A stretch of DNA of 64,000 nucleotides from Bacillota bacterium (GTDB lineage Bacteria > Bacillota > Clostridia > Acetivibrionales > DTU013). The stretch is taken from assembly GCA_023412915.1 (NCBI GenBank), contig JAEZRE010000002.1, positions 1-64,000 of the forward strand, read 5' to 3'. Position numbers and translations under genes: made by a program. The notes below the pieces were generated by a model. It was not told where the DNA came from and did not search any database. It saw nothing but the letters and a program-made list of their open reading frames with translations. Each line of letters begins with the position of its first letter. Position 1 is the first letter of the stretch. Shown here one piece after another: positions 1-8,387 of the stretch.

Positions 1-527
1 AAACGAAACCTCTCGGTATGGCCGACAGCTCCTTCGATCCGCCGGAAGAAGTACTCGACAGGCTCTGCTTCGCAACGAAGCTGGAGAAGAAATGGTTTGA
101 GGGAGACAGAAAAAAGGAACGCCCCGACTGGGCTCCGCCAAGAGGCGGAGGTGGACTTTTCTCAACGCTCCCGGATCTCAGGCGGATGGGTCAGATGCTC
201 GTCAACAAGGGAAAGCTCGGAGATCCAAGGATACTGTCGAGGAAGACCGTAGAAGCTATGACAAGGCGCCAAGTATACGCTAAGAATTACTGTTGGGGTA
301 ACGATGGAAGCGAAATGGAATACGGCCTCGGCATGAATGTTTACTCCAACAACACCTTTCTTTCGCCGGGTTCCTTCTCTCACGAAGGCGCAGGGCTCTG
401 CGGCCTTTACATGGACCCCGTTGAAAACGTCGTGCTGGCATACATATGCCCGCTCTGCGACGGTGTGGGCTGGTCGCCCGAAGCCGTGATAAACCTGAGA
501 AATATAGTCTGGGCAGGTATTATCTGA
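1..527 (+). CDS. Beta-lactamase-family serine hydrolase, C-terminal part (5' truncated)
   Basis: The frame is open from base 3 to the stop at 525-527, so the start and the catalytic SxxK lie before the window. The visible ~175 residues carry PLGMADS, matching the PLGMxDT loop common in class C beta-lactamase/S12 hydrolases. A glycine-rich GGGGLFST segment follows, then SHEGAGLCG, the HxG motif that replaces KTG in many of these proteins. There is no membrane segment in this part. The stop lies one base before the next start, so it is probably cotranscribed with the ABC exporter. Such proteins may be D-aminopeptidases, esterases or beta-lactam hydrolases; the substrate cannot be told from this fragment. 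Confidence 0.75.
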   Translation, partial: TKPLGMADSSFDPPEEVLDRLCFATKLEKKWFEGDRKKERPDWAPPRGGGGLFSTLPDLRRMGQMLVNKGKLGDPRILSRKTVEAMTRRQVYAKNYCWGNDGSEMEYGLGMNVYSNNTFLSPGSFSHEGAGLCGLYMDPVENVVLAYICPLCDGVGWSPEAVINLRNIVWAGII

Positions 528-528
528 T

Positions 529-1368
529 ATGAACGTGATCCTGACTGCCGTAAGGCCAGCTGTAAAAGCCGCAGGCGTGATGAAGGCCGTGGCCTTCGCC
601 ACATACAAGGAATGGGCGGCCTACCGTTCGCACGCGATGGTATCCCTTTTTGTCGGACCCGTATACTTCCTTGTACAGGTCTTCATCTGGAAGGCGGTAT
701 TCTCTTCGCGCGGCAGCATAAACGGACTGTCCCTCGACCAGATGATAACCTATTTCGGCGTAGCTGTTCTGATCAATTATCTCATAATGGATTTTGCGGA
801 CTGGAACCTCCAGATGCTTATAAGTACGGGGAAATTCCTGTCCTATATGCTGCGGCCCATGTCGCACATATATTTTGCGCTTTCGCAGAAGGTAGGCCAT
901 CGGGTGCTCGGCTTTACCGTCGAGTTCATTCCGGTCTATCTCATACTGTTTTTCGTTTTCAGGGTGAAGCTGGTGCCGACAATGCCCGTTTATGCTGTAA
1001 TATCCATCGCGCTCGGTTTCCTGATGATGTTCCTCGTGGATTACTGTGTCGGAATCACGGCGTTCTGGCTGACCAGAACCTCCGGCGTCAGGCGGATGTT
1101 CCTGCTTCTAAGGGATATATGCTCAGGCATGTTCCTGCCTCTCACCTTTTTCCCGGATATACTGCAAAAGATTCTGTTTTACCTGCCGTTCCAGTTCATA
1201 GCCTATGTGCCTGTAAGGGTATGCGTAGGGTCGTACGAGCTTGGCGGGATAAGGCTTGCGATACCACAGATTGTTGCGGTACAGGCGGTTGCGGTACTGG
1301 TTATGTCCGTTTTTACGGTGCTGTTTTTCAAGCTGGGCACAAAAAGATTCACGGGGGTGGGAGCATGA
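529..1368 (+). CDS. ABC-2 type exporter permease, subunit 1 (COG4587-like)
   Basis: A 279-residue hydrophobic protein with about six predicted membrane segments, for example around residues 40-60, 78-95, 130-150, 160-185, 195-220 and 245-270. It has the features of the uncharacterised ABC-2 permeases that occur as pairs with a DrrA-type ATPase. The next gene starts inside its stop codon (ATGA overlap), indicating translational coupling. Met18 is an alternative start at base 580, since related proteins begin close to the KEWAAYRS-like segment. The substrate is unknown. With the second permease and the ATPase it should form a heterodimeric exporter in the cytoplasmic membrane. Confidence 0.8.
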   Translation: MNVILTAVRPAVKAAGVMKAVAFATYKEWAAYRSHAMVSLFVGPVYFLVQVFIWKAVFSSRGSINGLSLDQMITYFGVAVLINYLIMDFADWNLQMLISTGKFLSYMLRPMSHIYFALSQKVGHRVLGFTVEFIPVYLILFFVFRVKLVPTMPVYAVISIALGFLMMFLVDYCVGITAFWLTRTSGVRRMFLLLRDICSGMFLPLTFFPDILQKILFYLPFQFIAYVPVRVCVGSYELGGIRLAIPQIVAVQAVAVLVMSVFTVLFFKLGTKRFTGVGA

Positions 1369-2147
1369 TAAGGGCACTGGATATTTACGTCACTTCGATG
1401 AAGAACAGCTTTGCAGCCAGAATGGCCTACCGCGCCGATTTCTTCTTTTGCTGCGTCATGATCTTCATATCGGAACTGCTCTTTCCCCTGCTGACCATGC
1501 TGATATATTCGACAGGCGGTAATTTCCCCGGCTGGAATCTGTCCGAGGTAATGGTGCTCCAGGGCGTTTTCATGCTTTCCAAGGGCGCTGCCAATCTCCT
1601 GTTCTTCGGCGTCGTATACAACACCCTCAGCCGCGTCAGGGAAGGCACCTATGACCTGCTGATGATAAAGCCCGTTTCAACGCTTTATATATCGGTTGCT
1701 TCGGGCTTCGAGCCGGACAGCATCGGGACTGTGCTGGGCGGGTTGCTTGTAATTATATATTCTCTCGGAAAACTGCCCCAGCCGGCTGCATTGCAATGGC
1801 TTCGGTTCGCGCTCATATTTTTGTTGTCGGTGCTGGTCATGTTCGCATTTGCCGTGCTTATGGCAGCCACCGTTTTCAAATGGGTCGGGAACAGCCGCAT
1901 CTACGAGATATTCGACAGCATCACGTCGTTCGGAAATTACCCGAGGTCCATATTCAGCAAGTCGTTCCAGAATATAATCAGCTTTATAATACCCGTGGGC
2001 ATAATCGCCTTCTACCCTGCTTCCGCATTGCTGGGAAAGGACATAACCGGCTTGTTGCCGTCAGTTTTGGTCTGTGTGCTTTTTCTTTTGGCAAGCCTGG
2101 CATTGTGGCGATTGATGCTTTCGAGATATACCAGCGCCGGAGGTTGA
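1365..2147 (+). CDS. ABC-2 type exporter permease, subunit 2 (COG3694-like)
   Basis: A 260-residue membrane protein with about six hydrophobic segments. The open frame extends upstream to 612, but the ATG at 1365 is chosen because it overlaps the previous stop by four bases (ATGA). It also gives the family's usual length and a typical N-terminus (MIRALDIYVTSMKNSF). It pairs with the preceding permease. The ATPase follows after three bases and has an AGGTTG-type ribosome site inside the end of this gene. Its role is inferred as the second half of the transmembrane channel of an exporter of unknown substrate. Confidence 0.8.
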   Translation: MIRALDIYVTSMKNSFAARMAYRADFFFCCVMIFISELLFPLLTMLIYSTGGNFPGWNLSEVMVLQGVFMLSKGAANLLFFGVVYNTLSRVREGTYDLLMIKPVSTLYISVASGFEPDSIGTVLGGLLVIIYSLGKLPQPAALQWLRFALIFLLSVLVMFAFAVLMAATVFKWVGNSRIYEIFDSITSFGNYPRSIFSKSFQNIISFIIPVGIIAFYPASALLGKDITGLLPSVLVCVLFLLASLALWRLMLSRYTSAGG

Positions 2148-2150
2148 AAA

Positions 2151-3173
2151 ATGGGGATCATAAATATAAGAGATTTGAAAAAGACCTACACGACCTATGA
2201 AAGGGGCAGTTCCTTCCTGGATACGGTAAAAAGCCTCTTTGTAAGGAAGCCGATCGATATCGAAGCGTTGAAGGGCATAACGCTTAACATAGAGGAAGGC
2301 GAGTTGCTGGGCTTCCTCGGGCCGAATGGCGCGGGAAAATCCACCACGCTTAAAATACTGACAGGCGTGCTGTTTCCCACCTCAGGAGAAGTCGACGTAA
2401 TGGGATACACGCCGTGGAAACAGCGCAAGGCTTATGTCGCCAGGATCGGCGCAGTCTTCGGTCAAAAGTCTCAGCTTATCTGGGATATTCCACCGCTCGA
2501 TTCCTTTGAGATGAACAGGGCTATTTACGGCATACCCTCGCAGGATTACAAGCGAAGGCTCGACGAAATGACGCAGATGCTGTCCCTCGAGAACATAATA
2601 AAAAAACCGACGAGACAGCTTTCACTGGGCGAAAGGATGAAATGCGAATTCATCATGGCAATGCTGCACGCTCCGAGAATAGTGTTCCTCGATGAACCAA
2701 CCATCGGCCTCGACGTCATAGCAAAGGAAAGAATCCGCGATTTCATACTCGAACAAAACAGGCGCGGAGTCACATTCATACTGACGACCCATGACCTCGG
2801 CGATGTGGAGCAGCTGGCTCGAAGGGTCGTGGTAGTGAATTACGGCGAAATTGTATTCGATGATACAGTGGAATCGCTGCGCAGGCTGTCCGGGATCAAA
2901 AAAAGAGTGGAGCTTGCAACCAAAAGGGAGCTCCCCGACCTCTCGGACATGTCCGGCGTTCAGCTGACGGGCAGGACTTCCTCCTGCCACGCCGAACTGG
3001 AGCTCGACATGGAACAGCTGGAATTGAACCGCTTCCTGCAACACGTAAACCAGAACTACATCATCAGCGATCTCACCATGAGCGATCCGCCGATAGAAAG
3101 CGTCATCAAGGAGTTATATACCCAGAAGGAAAAACAGCCTTTGCGTTTGATCGCACAACCGGAAATCATTTGA
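2151..3173 (+). CDS. ABC exporter ATPase (COG4586-like)
   Basis: A 340-residue nucleotide-binding subunit. It shows Walker A GPNGAGKST (about residues 57-65), a Q-loop at VFGQKSQL, signature LSLGERMKCE, Walker B VFLDEPTIGLD and an H-loop in LTTHDLGD. The roughly 100 residues after the ATPase core resemble the C-terminal extension of DrrA/NatA-like exporters. It has a good ribosome site (GGAGGTTG) ending at the stop of the preceding permease. It energises the two upstream permeases. The substrate is not evident; with a beta-lactamase-like hydrolase in front and a MarR regulator behind, export of a drug, peptide or envelope compound is possible but unproven. Confidence 0.9.
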   Translation: MGIINIRDLKKTYTTYERGSSFLDTVKSLFVRKPIDIEALKGITLNIEEGELLGFLGPNGAGKSTTLKILTGVLFPTSGEVDVMGYTPWKQRKAYVARIGAVFGQKSQLIWDIPPLDSFEMNRAIYGIPSQDYKRRLDEMTQMLSLENIIKKPTRQLSLGERMKCEFIMAMLHAPRIVFLDEPTIGLDVIAKERIRDFILEQNRRGVTFILTTHDLGDVEQLARRVVVVNYGEIVFDDTVESLRRLSGIKKRVELATKRELPDLSDMSGVQLTGRTSSCHAELELDMEQLELNRFLQHVNQNYIISDLTMSDPPIESVIKELYTQKEKQPLRLIAQPEII

Positions 3174-3206
3174 CGTCAGGCTGTTGACAAATCCTGGTCG
3201 GGCAAT

Positions 3207-3647
3207 TTGAGCAGACAGCTTTCAATTATGGCAAGAATAGGTACGATATTCCTGACCTGGAGGCGTTATCAGCAAAGGGACATACTGAAGCACAAAATAA
3301 CGCTGAAGCAGCTGTACGTGTTGCGCCAGCTTGCTCGGAAGGACTTTCTGTACCCTTCCCAGATAGCGGATATGCTCTTTTGCGACAGGCCTACCGCAAC
3401 GGTCGTTATCGGCAACCTGGCCCGCGAGGGCTGGGTGACCCGCCAAAAGGATTCCGAAAATGCAAAACAGGTTAAAGTCAGCCTGACTGATAAAGGCCGC
3501 GAAAAACTGCAGACGGTCGATGAAGACGCGGCGTCGAAAGTAAGCTCCGCATTCGATCCCCTGAGCTGTTTCACCGAGGATGAAAGGAAGCAGCTCGATA
3601 TGCTTCTGACAAAGCTCGGCGAACATTTGACTAAAATAGAAGGGTAA
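3207..3647 (+). CDS. MarR-family transcriptional regulator
   Basis: A 146-residue winged-helix protein. The region LTLKQ-like helix, YPSQIADML, recognition helix (RPTATVVIGNLAREGWV) and wing (DSENAKQVKVSLTDKG) match the MarR fold. The start is uncertain: TTG at 3207 has no good ribosome site, and ATG at 3228 is an alternative that trims seven residues. It lies in the same direction as the exporter (34-base gap) and the nitroreductase (58-base gap). MarR proteins are dimeric and usually autoregulate. The 12-bp palindrome downstream at 3666-3677 is a good candidate operator for control of the nitroreductase. Confidence 0.85.
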   Translation: MSRQLSIMARIGTIFLTWRRYQQRDILKHKITLKQLYVLRQLARKDFLYPSQIADMLFCDRPTATVVIGNLAREGWVTRQKDSENAKQVKVSLTDKGREKLQTVDEDAASKVSSAFDPLSCFTEDERKQLDMLLTKLGEHLTKIEG

Positions 3648-3659
3648 AATTTTTTACCC
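3642..3659. promoter_or_regulatory. Inverted repeat at the end of the MarR gene
   Basis: GGGTAAA and TTTACCC flank a four-base centre (ATTT), and the repeat overlaps the MarR stop codon. The AT-rich centre argues against a classic terminator. Lying just upstream of TATAAT (3661-3666), it may be a second protein-binding site, or a weak hairpin. Confidence 0.4.
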
Positions 3660-3665
3660 ATATAA

Positions 3666-3677
3666 TTAGAATTCTAA
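3666..3677. promoter_or_regulatory. Candidate MarR operator (perfect 12-bp palindrome)
   Basis: TTAGAATTCTAA is a perfect palindrome. It overlaps the last base of a consensus-like TATAAT (3661-3666) and sits 28 bases upstream of the nitroreductase ATG. MarR operators are typically short AT-rich palindromes overlapping the -10 region, so this is the likely site of repression by the adjacent regulator. No good -35 element is seen 17 bases upstream of the TATAAT. Confidence 0.5.
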
Positions 3678-3705
3678 CCATAAGCAATTGAAAGGAGTCA
3701 CATAT

Positions 3706-4461
3706 ATGAACGAAACTATGAAAACCATCCATAGCCTGCGGACAATCCATGGGAATTTTTCAGAAAGAGAGGTCTCGGAAAATGATCTGACACAGATACT
3801 GAACGCCTGCGTACACGCCGCCAATGCGTCTGCCAGGCAGTCCTACTCCATCATTGCCGTCAGGGACAGGAAAACGGTAAAGGAGCAATTTCTATACGAT
3901 GGCAGCAAGGCTTTGCTTTTTTGTGTGGATTACAACAGGATCAGCGCCGCTGCAGGCCATTTGGGGCATTCCTTCACGCCTGAAGGAATACTCGGATTTA
4001 TAACCGGAAGTACCGATACGATCCTGGCGGCGCAGACTGCGGCGATTGCGGCCAGAGCCCTGGGTATCGACTCCCTGTTTACGAACAGTGTGCACAGGCG
4101 CGACATGTCCGAGGTGTACAAGGCGTTCGGACTGCCCGGGAAATATTGTTTTCCTCTGATAGCGCTGATTCTGGGTTACCCCGCTGAGGAGCCCGGATAC
4201 CTGAAGGGCAGGCTGGGCGGCAAAGGGGTAATACATGACGGAAAATATGAGAACCTTACTGAAGAAGAGCTCGAACAACTGGTTAAGGAATATGACGACG
4301 TTGAAAAGCATCTTGGCCTTGTCGACGACTGGACGGGAATGGGCTTCACACATTATCTCGACTGGTTTTATACAAAATGGTGCGGCGGGGAGAATAACGC
4401 AAAGCAGGAGGAAGTAATATCGATGCTCCGCACGTCCGGCTTTCTTGGCGCCGGCGGATAA
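3706..4461 (+). CDS. Nitroreductase-family flavoprotein
   Basis: 251 residues. ATG at 3706 is preferred over the in-frame TTG at 3688 because AAAGGAG lies 7-8 bases before it. The N-terminus (SLRTIHGNFSEREVSENDL) and the segment NASARQSYSIIAV match the FMN-binding start of nitroreductases, where R, S and N contact the phosphate. The middle part (AAQTAAIAARALGIDS) is the typical dimer-interface helix, and LILGYPAE matches the usual ALGYP motif. It probably reduces a nitro, quinone or enone substrate with NAD(P)H. Position after a MarR gene and a palindromic operator suggests induction by a toxic compound. Confidence 0.8.
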   Translation: MNETMKTIHSLRTIHGNFSEREVSENDLTQILNACVHAANASARQSYSIIAVRDRKTVKEQFLYDGSKALLFCVDYNRISAAAGHLGHSFTPEGILGFITGSTDTILAAQTAAIAARALGIDSLFTNSVHRRDMSEVYKAFGLPGKYCFPLIALILGYPAEEPGYLKGRLGGKGVIHDGKYENLTEEELEQLVKEYDDVEKHLGLVDDWTGMGFTHYLDWFYTKWCGGENNAKQEEVISMLRTSGFLGAGG

Positions 4462-4585
4462 GCGAAGAGCAGGGATTGAGACAGCTTGGATTGAAGCCGG
4501 AACATTTTGAACGTAGCCCGACCGGTTCTCTGGCACATTCGGCTCCCCGCTTAACCGGCTCCCTGGCCCTGTGCCGCTCTTCCTG

Positions 4586-6277
4586 TCAGTCGAAATATTC
4601 GGGCAGCGTCAGCCGCACCCAATTGTCACAGTAATATCCATAATGGCTCTCCACGATCAGCTTCTTAAGGTCGAATACCGATAAGCAGCCCTCGATACGG
4701 ATCTCCTTGCCGTCCCTGCTCCTCGGGTTATCGGCGTAGTAGCTTTTGTTCCTGCCATAAGGAGCGAGGAAGCTGATAAGGTTTTTTGCATCGTCAAACC
4801 CTATGCTGCCTTTGGTGTTAAGGGTATCGGAGATCAATCGGTTGAGTTCGTCATAACGCCACTGTATATCGTTCACTCGTACGCCGATTATGCGCTCGGT
4901 CCAGCGGTGCATCGCAAAATACCGCATTTCCGGTATTATATAGTGATTGGTCACCACAAGTATTTCGTCGCTTACTTCTCTTTGCGGCGCGAAATAAAAG
5001 GTCGCCGGGCAGTTTTGTTCACCCGGCCTGTTGATATAGCCGTTCTGTAAAAAAGCATCCACATTTATCACTTTGGAGGCGCGGTGCTTTTCGTTGTACA
5101 ATTGCCAAAGCTGTTGGTTGAACGCAAGATAATTGTAAGGATACTTGTAGTCGTTCCACCGGAACATAATGCCGTTGTTGAAGGGTAAAGTCCTGTGATT
5201 CTCGATGTAGTTCATATCGGGAAGCATACGCCTGACGTCCTCAACCGCTATCATGGTCAGATCCGGCTGCGACATCGTCGCTCCCGCTTCAGCCGCACAT
5301 GAACGTGAGCTCTTCCCGTCGGCAATGACATACAACCAGGATACGCCTCTCGGGAGCCGGGTCATCAACGAGGCTGCTTCTTCGGCGCTTCTGCTGTATT
5401 GCACGCACAAACGTGACATAAGGAGCGAATTGACGCCTATATTGCCCGGGTTGCAGTTTGCTCCCGGCGACATGTTCACGCCGAATGCCACGCCTTCCAT
5501 ATTCATGGCGGCTATACTCCCGACCATGCCGGGCGCCGATATATTTACGAACGGCACAGCGCCGCCCCACCCACCGTTTGCTTCCGAGCCGGCGGGATTG
5601 TATATGACCGGAGCCGCCGTATCCTGGAATACATCTGAGGACGGGAAAGTAAAGTCCCTTCCGAAATAGTAACCGTCGGCCGCACTCTTGCCGCATACTG
5701 TAAAAGCGTTGCACATTATCGGGATTCTGAAATCTTCCGGTTCTAATCCGAGGAGATCGCGTTTTAGGAAGTTCCCCGAGTAAACCATGGAGCAGATGAT
5801 ATCTATCCCGGTATTAAGAACTATCAGGTGTTCCAGATCGACCCGTGTTTTGGGATTGCATTTTTTGCAGCCGTCCAGTATGCCTTCGATCTCATCCGTC
5901 AAAACCTTCGGAAGCTGCTTCCATGTGGTTTTCGACATCTCATAAATAAGCCGTATCAGAGCTCCCTGGAGCAGTTTCATCTTTTCCATGACCTTACTGC
6001 CGATGAACGAAAAAACGACGCGGTCCGTATAATCCATCATCCGCGCTATTTCAGGCTCCGCAAGGTTGCCCATCAGATATCCCGCTTCATAAGGCGAACC
6101 TTCCAGGTAATAGACCTTTTTTGACAATCCCGTATCATAATTTCGTACCGATCTGCTTTCCGCGACTATACCGGTCCGGTTGTTGTATGTAGTAACCTTC
6201 GTAACATTGTAACCGTCAGAATCAAAGGCTTCAGTCAGATGCACCAGGTGTTTGCCTCCGGCAACGCTTCTGAACAT
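4586..6277 (-). CDS. C45-type Ntn hydrolase / acyltransferase-like protein
   Basis: 563 residues. The N-terminal part contains GSPYEAGYLMG, like the GxxxxxGxxxG start of phospholipase-B/AAT proteins. Near residue 190 lies CNAFTVCG, followed by YYFGRDFTFP, which matches the nucleophile Cys and GRNxDF strand of the C45 (acyl-CoA:6-APA acyltransferase-like) family. These enzymes cleave themselves before the cysteine and then hydrolyse or form amide bonds. The family match is by motif only, and no signal peptide is evident. It is the last gene of a probable minus-strand operon after a radical SAM protein and a PlsC-like acyltransferase. AAGGAG lies ten bases before the ATG. Confidence 0.6.
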   Translation of the reverse strand: MFRSVAGGKHLVHLTEAFDSDGYNVTKVTTYNNRTGIVAESRSVRNYDTGLSKKVYYLEGSPYEAGYLMGNLAEPEIARMMDYTDRVVFSFIGSKVMEKMKLLQGALIRLIYEMSKTTWKQLPKVLTDEIEGILDGCKKCNPKTRVDLEHLIVLNTGIDIICSMVYSGNFLKRDLLGLEPEDFRIPIMCNAFTVCGKSAADGYYFGRDFTFPSSDVFQDTAAPVIYNPAGSEANGGWGGAVPFVNISAPGMVGSIAAMNMEGVAFGVNMSPGANCNPGNIGVNSLLMSRLCVQYSRSAEEAASLMTRLPRGVSWLYVIADGKSSRSCAAEAGATMSQPDLTMIAVEDVRRMLPDMNYIENHRTLPFNNGIMFRWNDYKYPYNYLAFNQQLWQLYNEKHRASKVINVDAFLQNGYINRPGEQNCPATFYFAPQREVSDEILVVTNHYIIPEMRYFAMHRWTERIIGVRVNDIQWRYDELNRLISDTLNTKGSIGFDDAKNLISFLAPYGRNKSYYADNPRSRDGKEIRIEGCLSVFDLKKLIVESHYGYYCDNWVRLTLPEYFD

Positions 6278-6319
6278 TAGGATCAGACTCCTTCATTGTT
6301 TCATACTCCATGATATGAA

Positions 6320-7033
6320 TCAGATCAGGTTTTTAGCTATGATTTCTCTTACTTTTTCCACCTGTGCATTTTCATTTCTTCCATAAAATTGACCGAGGGT
6401 GATCGGAGCGGATATGATGCACTTTACTGAAGAGCTGTGGATACCGCGGCCTGCCCGGTTCATCACTTTATCCGTATTCACAAGCGTTATGGGAACTACA
6501 GGCACGCCGGTTTTTGCCGCAAGTTTGAGACAACCCTTTCTGAAGCTGTTCAACTTCCCGGCAGCATTTATCCTCCCTTCGGGATAAATGACGAGCGAGT
6601 GCCCGGCCTTGAGAATTTTCAGGCTTTCCTCCATGCTTTTTATATTCTGCATGACATTTTTTCTGTCAATGAAGACGCATTTCATATATTTGAACCAGGT
6701 CCTGAGTATCGGTATCCTGCCTGCGTCCTTATCGGCTACAAAGCCCTTCGGCTTTCTTATGAAGCCGTGTATTACGGCGCTGTCGATATGGCTCGGGTGA
6801 TTGCTCACGAATAGCGCCGGACCCTCAGGTAGGTTTTCTACGCCTTCTATATCGACGGATGATCCGGTCAGGTAAAACAAGCCCCTGGCAAGCATCATGC
6901 TGAAGCGTTCGGCAAAAGCGTCCCGTTCGACGTGTCTGCCGGTTTTTTCGAGTAATTTGACCCAGGCCAGCGCAGGTATGGTTACCGCAAGATATGACCA
7001 GCCTGTCATATACCAAAAAATCGTCCGAAGCAT
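6320..7033 (-). CDS. 1-acyl-sn-glycerol-3-phosphate acyltransferase-like (PlsC family)
   Basis: 237 residues from the ATG at 7033, chosen because GGGGGAT stands just before it; a GTG at 7072 would add 13 residues. It has the family's NHPSHID (HX4D catalytic box), the KCVFIDRKN substrate block and YPEGRIN. A hydrophobic N-terminal stretch (about residues 8-22) probably anchors it in the membrane. It would move an acyl chain onto lysophosphatidate or a related acceptor. It sits between a radical SAM gene and a C45-like hydrolase, so a specialised lipid or acylated product is also possible. Confidence 0.85.
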   Translation of the reverse strand: MLRTIFWYMTGWSYLAVTIPALAWVKLLEKTGRHVERDAFAERFSMMLARGLFYLTGSSVDIEGVENLPEGPALFVSNHPSHIDSAVIHGFIRKPKGFVADKDAGRIPILRTWFKYMKCVFIDRKNVMQNIKSMEESLKILKAGHSLVIYPEGRINAAGKLNSFRKGCLKLAAKTGVPVVPITLVNTDKVMNRAGRGIHSSSVKCIISAPITLGQFYGRNENAQVEKVREIIAKNLI

Positions 7034-7099
7034 TTGATCCCCCACTAAAAATAGAATCCGGGGCCGAGTCACAACTACCGGAAAAGCTTCGGGTCAAAA

Positions 7100-8050
7100 T
7101 CAGGAAAACCTGCTGCGGTAACCGCACTTCATACACAACTCCTCAACGGCCTTCCTGTTTGAAAAACCCTCATAAAGATTTCTCGCGCGTTCCCCTTGTA
7201 ATATATACTCAAATCCGTCTTCAAATATATTACCAAGTTTTATGCTGCCTTCACTGTCGAGGCAACACGGCACTACGGTACCGTCTGTGAGGATGGCTGC
7301 CTGGTCCCGGAGGCCAAGGCAAAAACCGCTTTCATCTACGCCGTCTGCGGCTTCAGGGGCGTTGCCGGGCTCATTCTCCCGTTCATCCGCATGCTTGTCC
7401 GCATGCTTGTCCTGCACCCTCCCCACCGCTTCCGCCGGCCAGTGGAAAACCTCGGCGCTGTTTAAGAACAAGCGGTCCCTGAGCGTTATACGCGCCGATT
7501 CCTTCATTGCGTCCGATATGGTAAAGCCGGGAGAAAATTTCTGCTGAAGCTTCTGAACAACATATTCATTATAGCGTCCCGAGGCTTCCGAAGTCACGTT
7601 CCACAGCCTGTAGGAAATATAAATACCTCCCCGGTCCAAAGCGGCAAGGGTGAAGTTGAAAATATCGTCAAGATACTCATCGACCACACGGGAATCAGCT
7701 TCCTCCCGGCAGTGCAATGAAAAATTGACCTGTCTCGGCGAGCTGCCATTCAGGAGCACACCCGCCCTATCGGCTATTTTAGTACCGTTGGTCGTTATAT
7801 TGACCCTGTAGCCATACGACGCGCTAAGCTCGAGCAACGTCGCAAGCTCGGGGTGAAGCAGCGGTTCTCCGAGGACATGGAAATACAGGTAATCCGTGAA
7901 ACCCTTCAGCTTTCGGAGTATGATTTCAAAGCCAGAAGGCGTCATGAATCCGGGGGTTCTGGAAGTACCCGGACAAAAGGCGCACGCCATGTTGCAAACA
8001 TTTGTGATCTCGATATAGACCTTCTTCAATTTCTTCAAAGCATTTTTCAC
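7100..8050 (-). CDS. Radical SAM protein with C-terminal cysteine-rich (SPASM-like) region
   Basis: About 316 residues. EITNVCNMACAFCPG holds the CxxxCxxC motif that binds the SAM-cleaving [4Fe-4S] cluster. FHVLGEPLLHPEL is the GGEP-type motif and VNITTNGT the next strand. The C-terminal third has VVPCCLDSEGSIKLGN and ELCMKCG, typical of a SPASM/twitch auxiliary cluster. Between them is a charged low-complexity insert with a duplicated DKHA unit. GTG at 8050 overlaps the AAGGAG ribosome site, so the in-frame TTG at 8038 is equally likely as the start. It is the first gene of a run with plsC-like and C45-like genes. The substrate is unknown; a peptide or lipid precursor are options. Confidence 0.85.
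   Translation of the reverse strand: MKNALKKLKKVYIEITNVCNMACAFCPGTSRTPGFMTPSGFEIILRKLKGFTDYLYFHVLGEPLLHPELATLLELSASYGYRVNITTNGTKIADRAGVLLNGSSPRQVNFSLHCREEADSRVVDEYLDDIFNFTLAALDRGGIYISYRLWNVTSEASGRYNEYVVQKLQQKFSPGFTISDAMKESARITLRDRLFLNSAEVFHWPAEAVGRVQDKHADKHADERENEPGNAPEAADGVDESGFCLGLRDQAAILTDGTVVPCCLDSEGSIKLGNIFEDGFEYILQGERARNLYEGFSNRKAVEELCMKCGYRSRFS
7389..7412. repeat. 12-bp tandem duplication inside the radical SAM gene
   Basis: GCATGCTTGTCC occurs twice head to tail, in frame, giving a doubled DKHA unit in the hydrophilic insert before the SPASM-like region. It looks like a recent slippage duplication in a flexible linker. Confidence 0.9.
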
Positions 8051-8252
8051 TCCTTACCGCCGGTTTATTTTCGGAGATGCGCTCAAATGACCAAGCTCCA
8101 CTATCAATTTGATTATGATAAAATGAAGTCGGTTCTTCATCCCAATTGGCATGGTCACCCAAATGCGTAATTACAACTGCGTCAATTCCCATCAGGAAGC
8201 CCACCCCTTCATCCGACGATTTTATCGTATAGATATCCAGAGCATGCGCCAT
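8051..8252 (-). pseudogene. Possible remnant of a metallo-beta-lactamase-fold protein
   Basis: An open stretch from an ATG at 8252 encodes about 67 residues including GVGFLMGIDAVVITHLGDHANW, whose end resembles the strand and THxxxDH-like segment of MBL-fold hydrolases. The frame then runs out of phase into the start of the radical SAM gene. No ribosome site is visible and the fold would be cut off after its first half. This may be a degraded gene end or a chance frame. The rest of the 8051-8387 interval shows no further gene. Confidence 0.3.
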
Positions 8253-8387
8253 ATAGGCAATTGTATTATTTTACTCAGTTACCGTCAACAAGCTTTAAGT
8301 CTGTGGTATTTTCCCTAAACGTGCTGTAATATATAAATAATTGGCGTCAAAATGAATCGTTTGTATTTTCTTGAAAGGGAAAAAACC

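Noticed and set aside
612..1364. Upstream extension of the second permease frame
   Set aside because: It overlaps the first permease in another frame. The ATG at 1365 in the ATGA overlap gives the right length and N-terminus.
7389..7412. Direct repeat considered as a CRISPR unit or attachment site
   Set aside because: It is only two abutting 12-base copies in frame inside a gene, without spacers.
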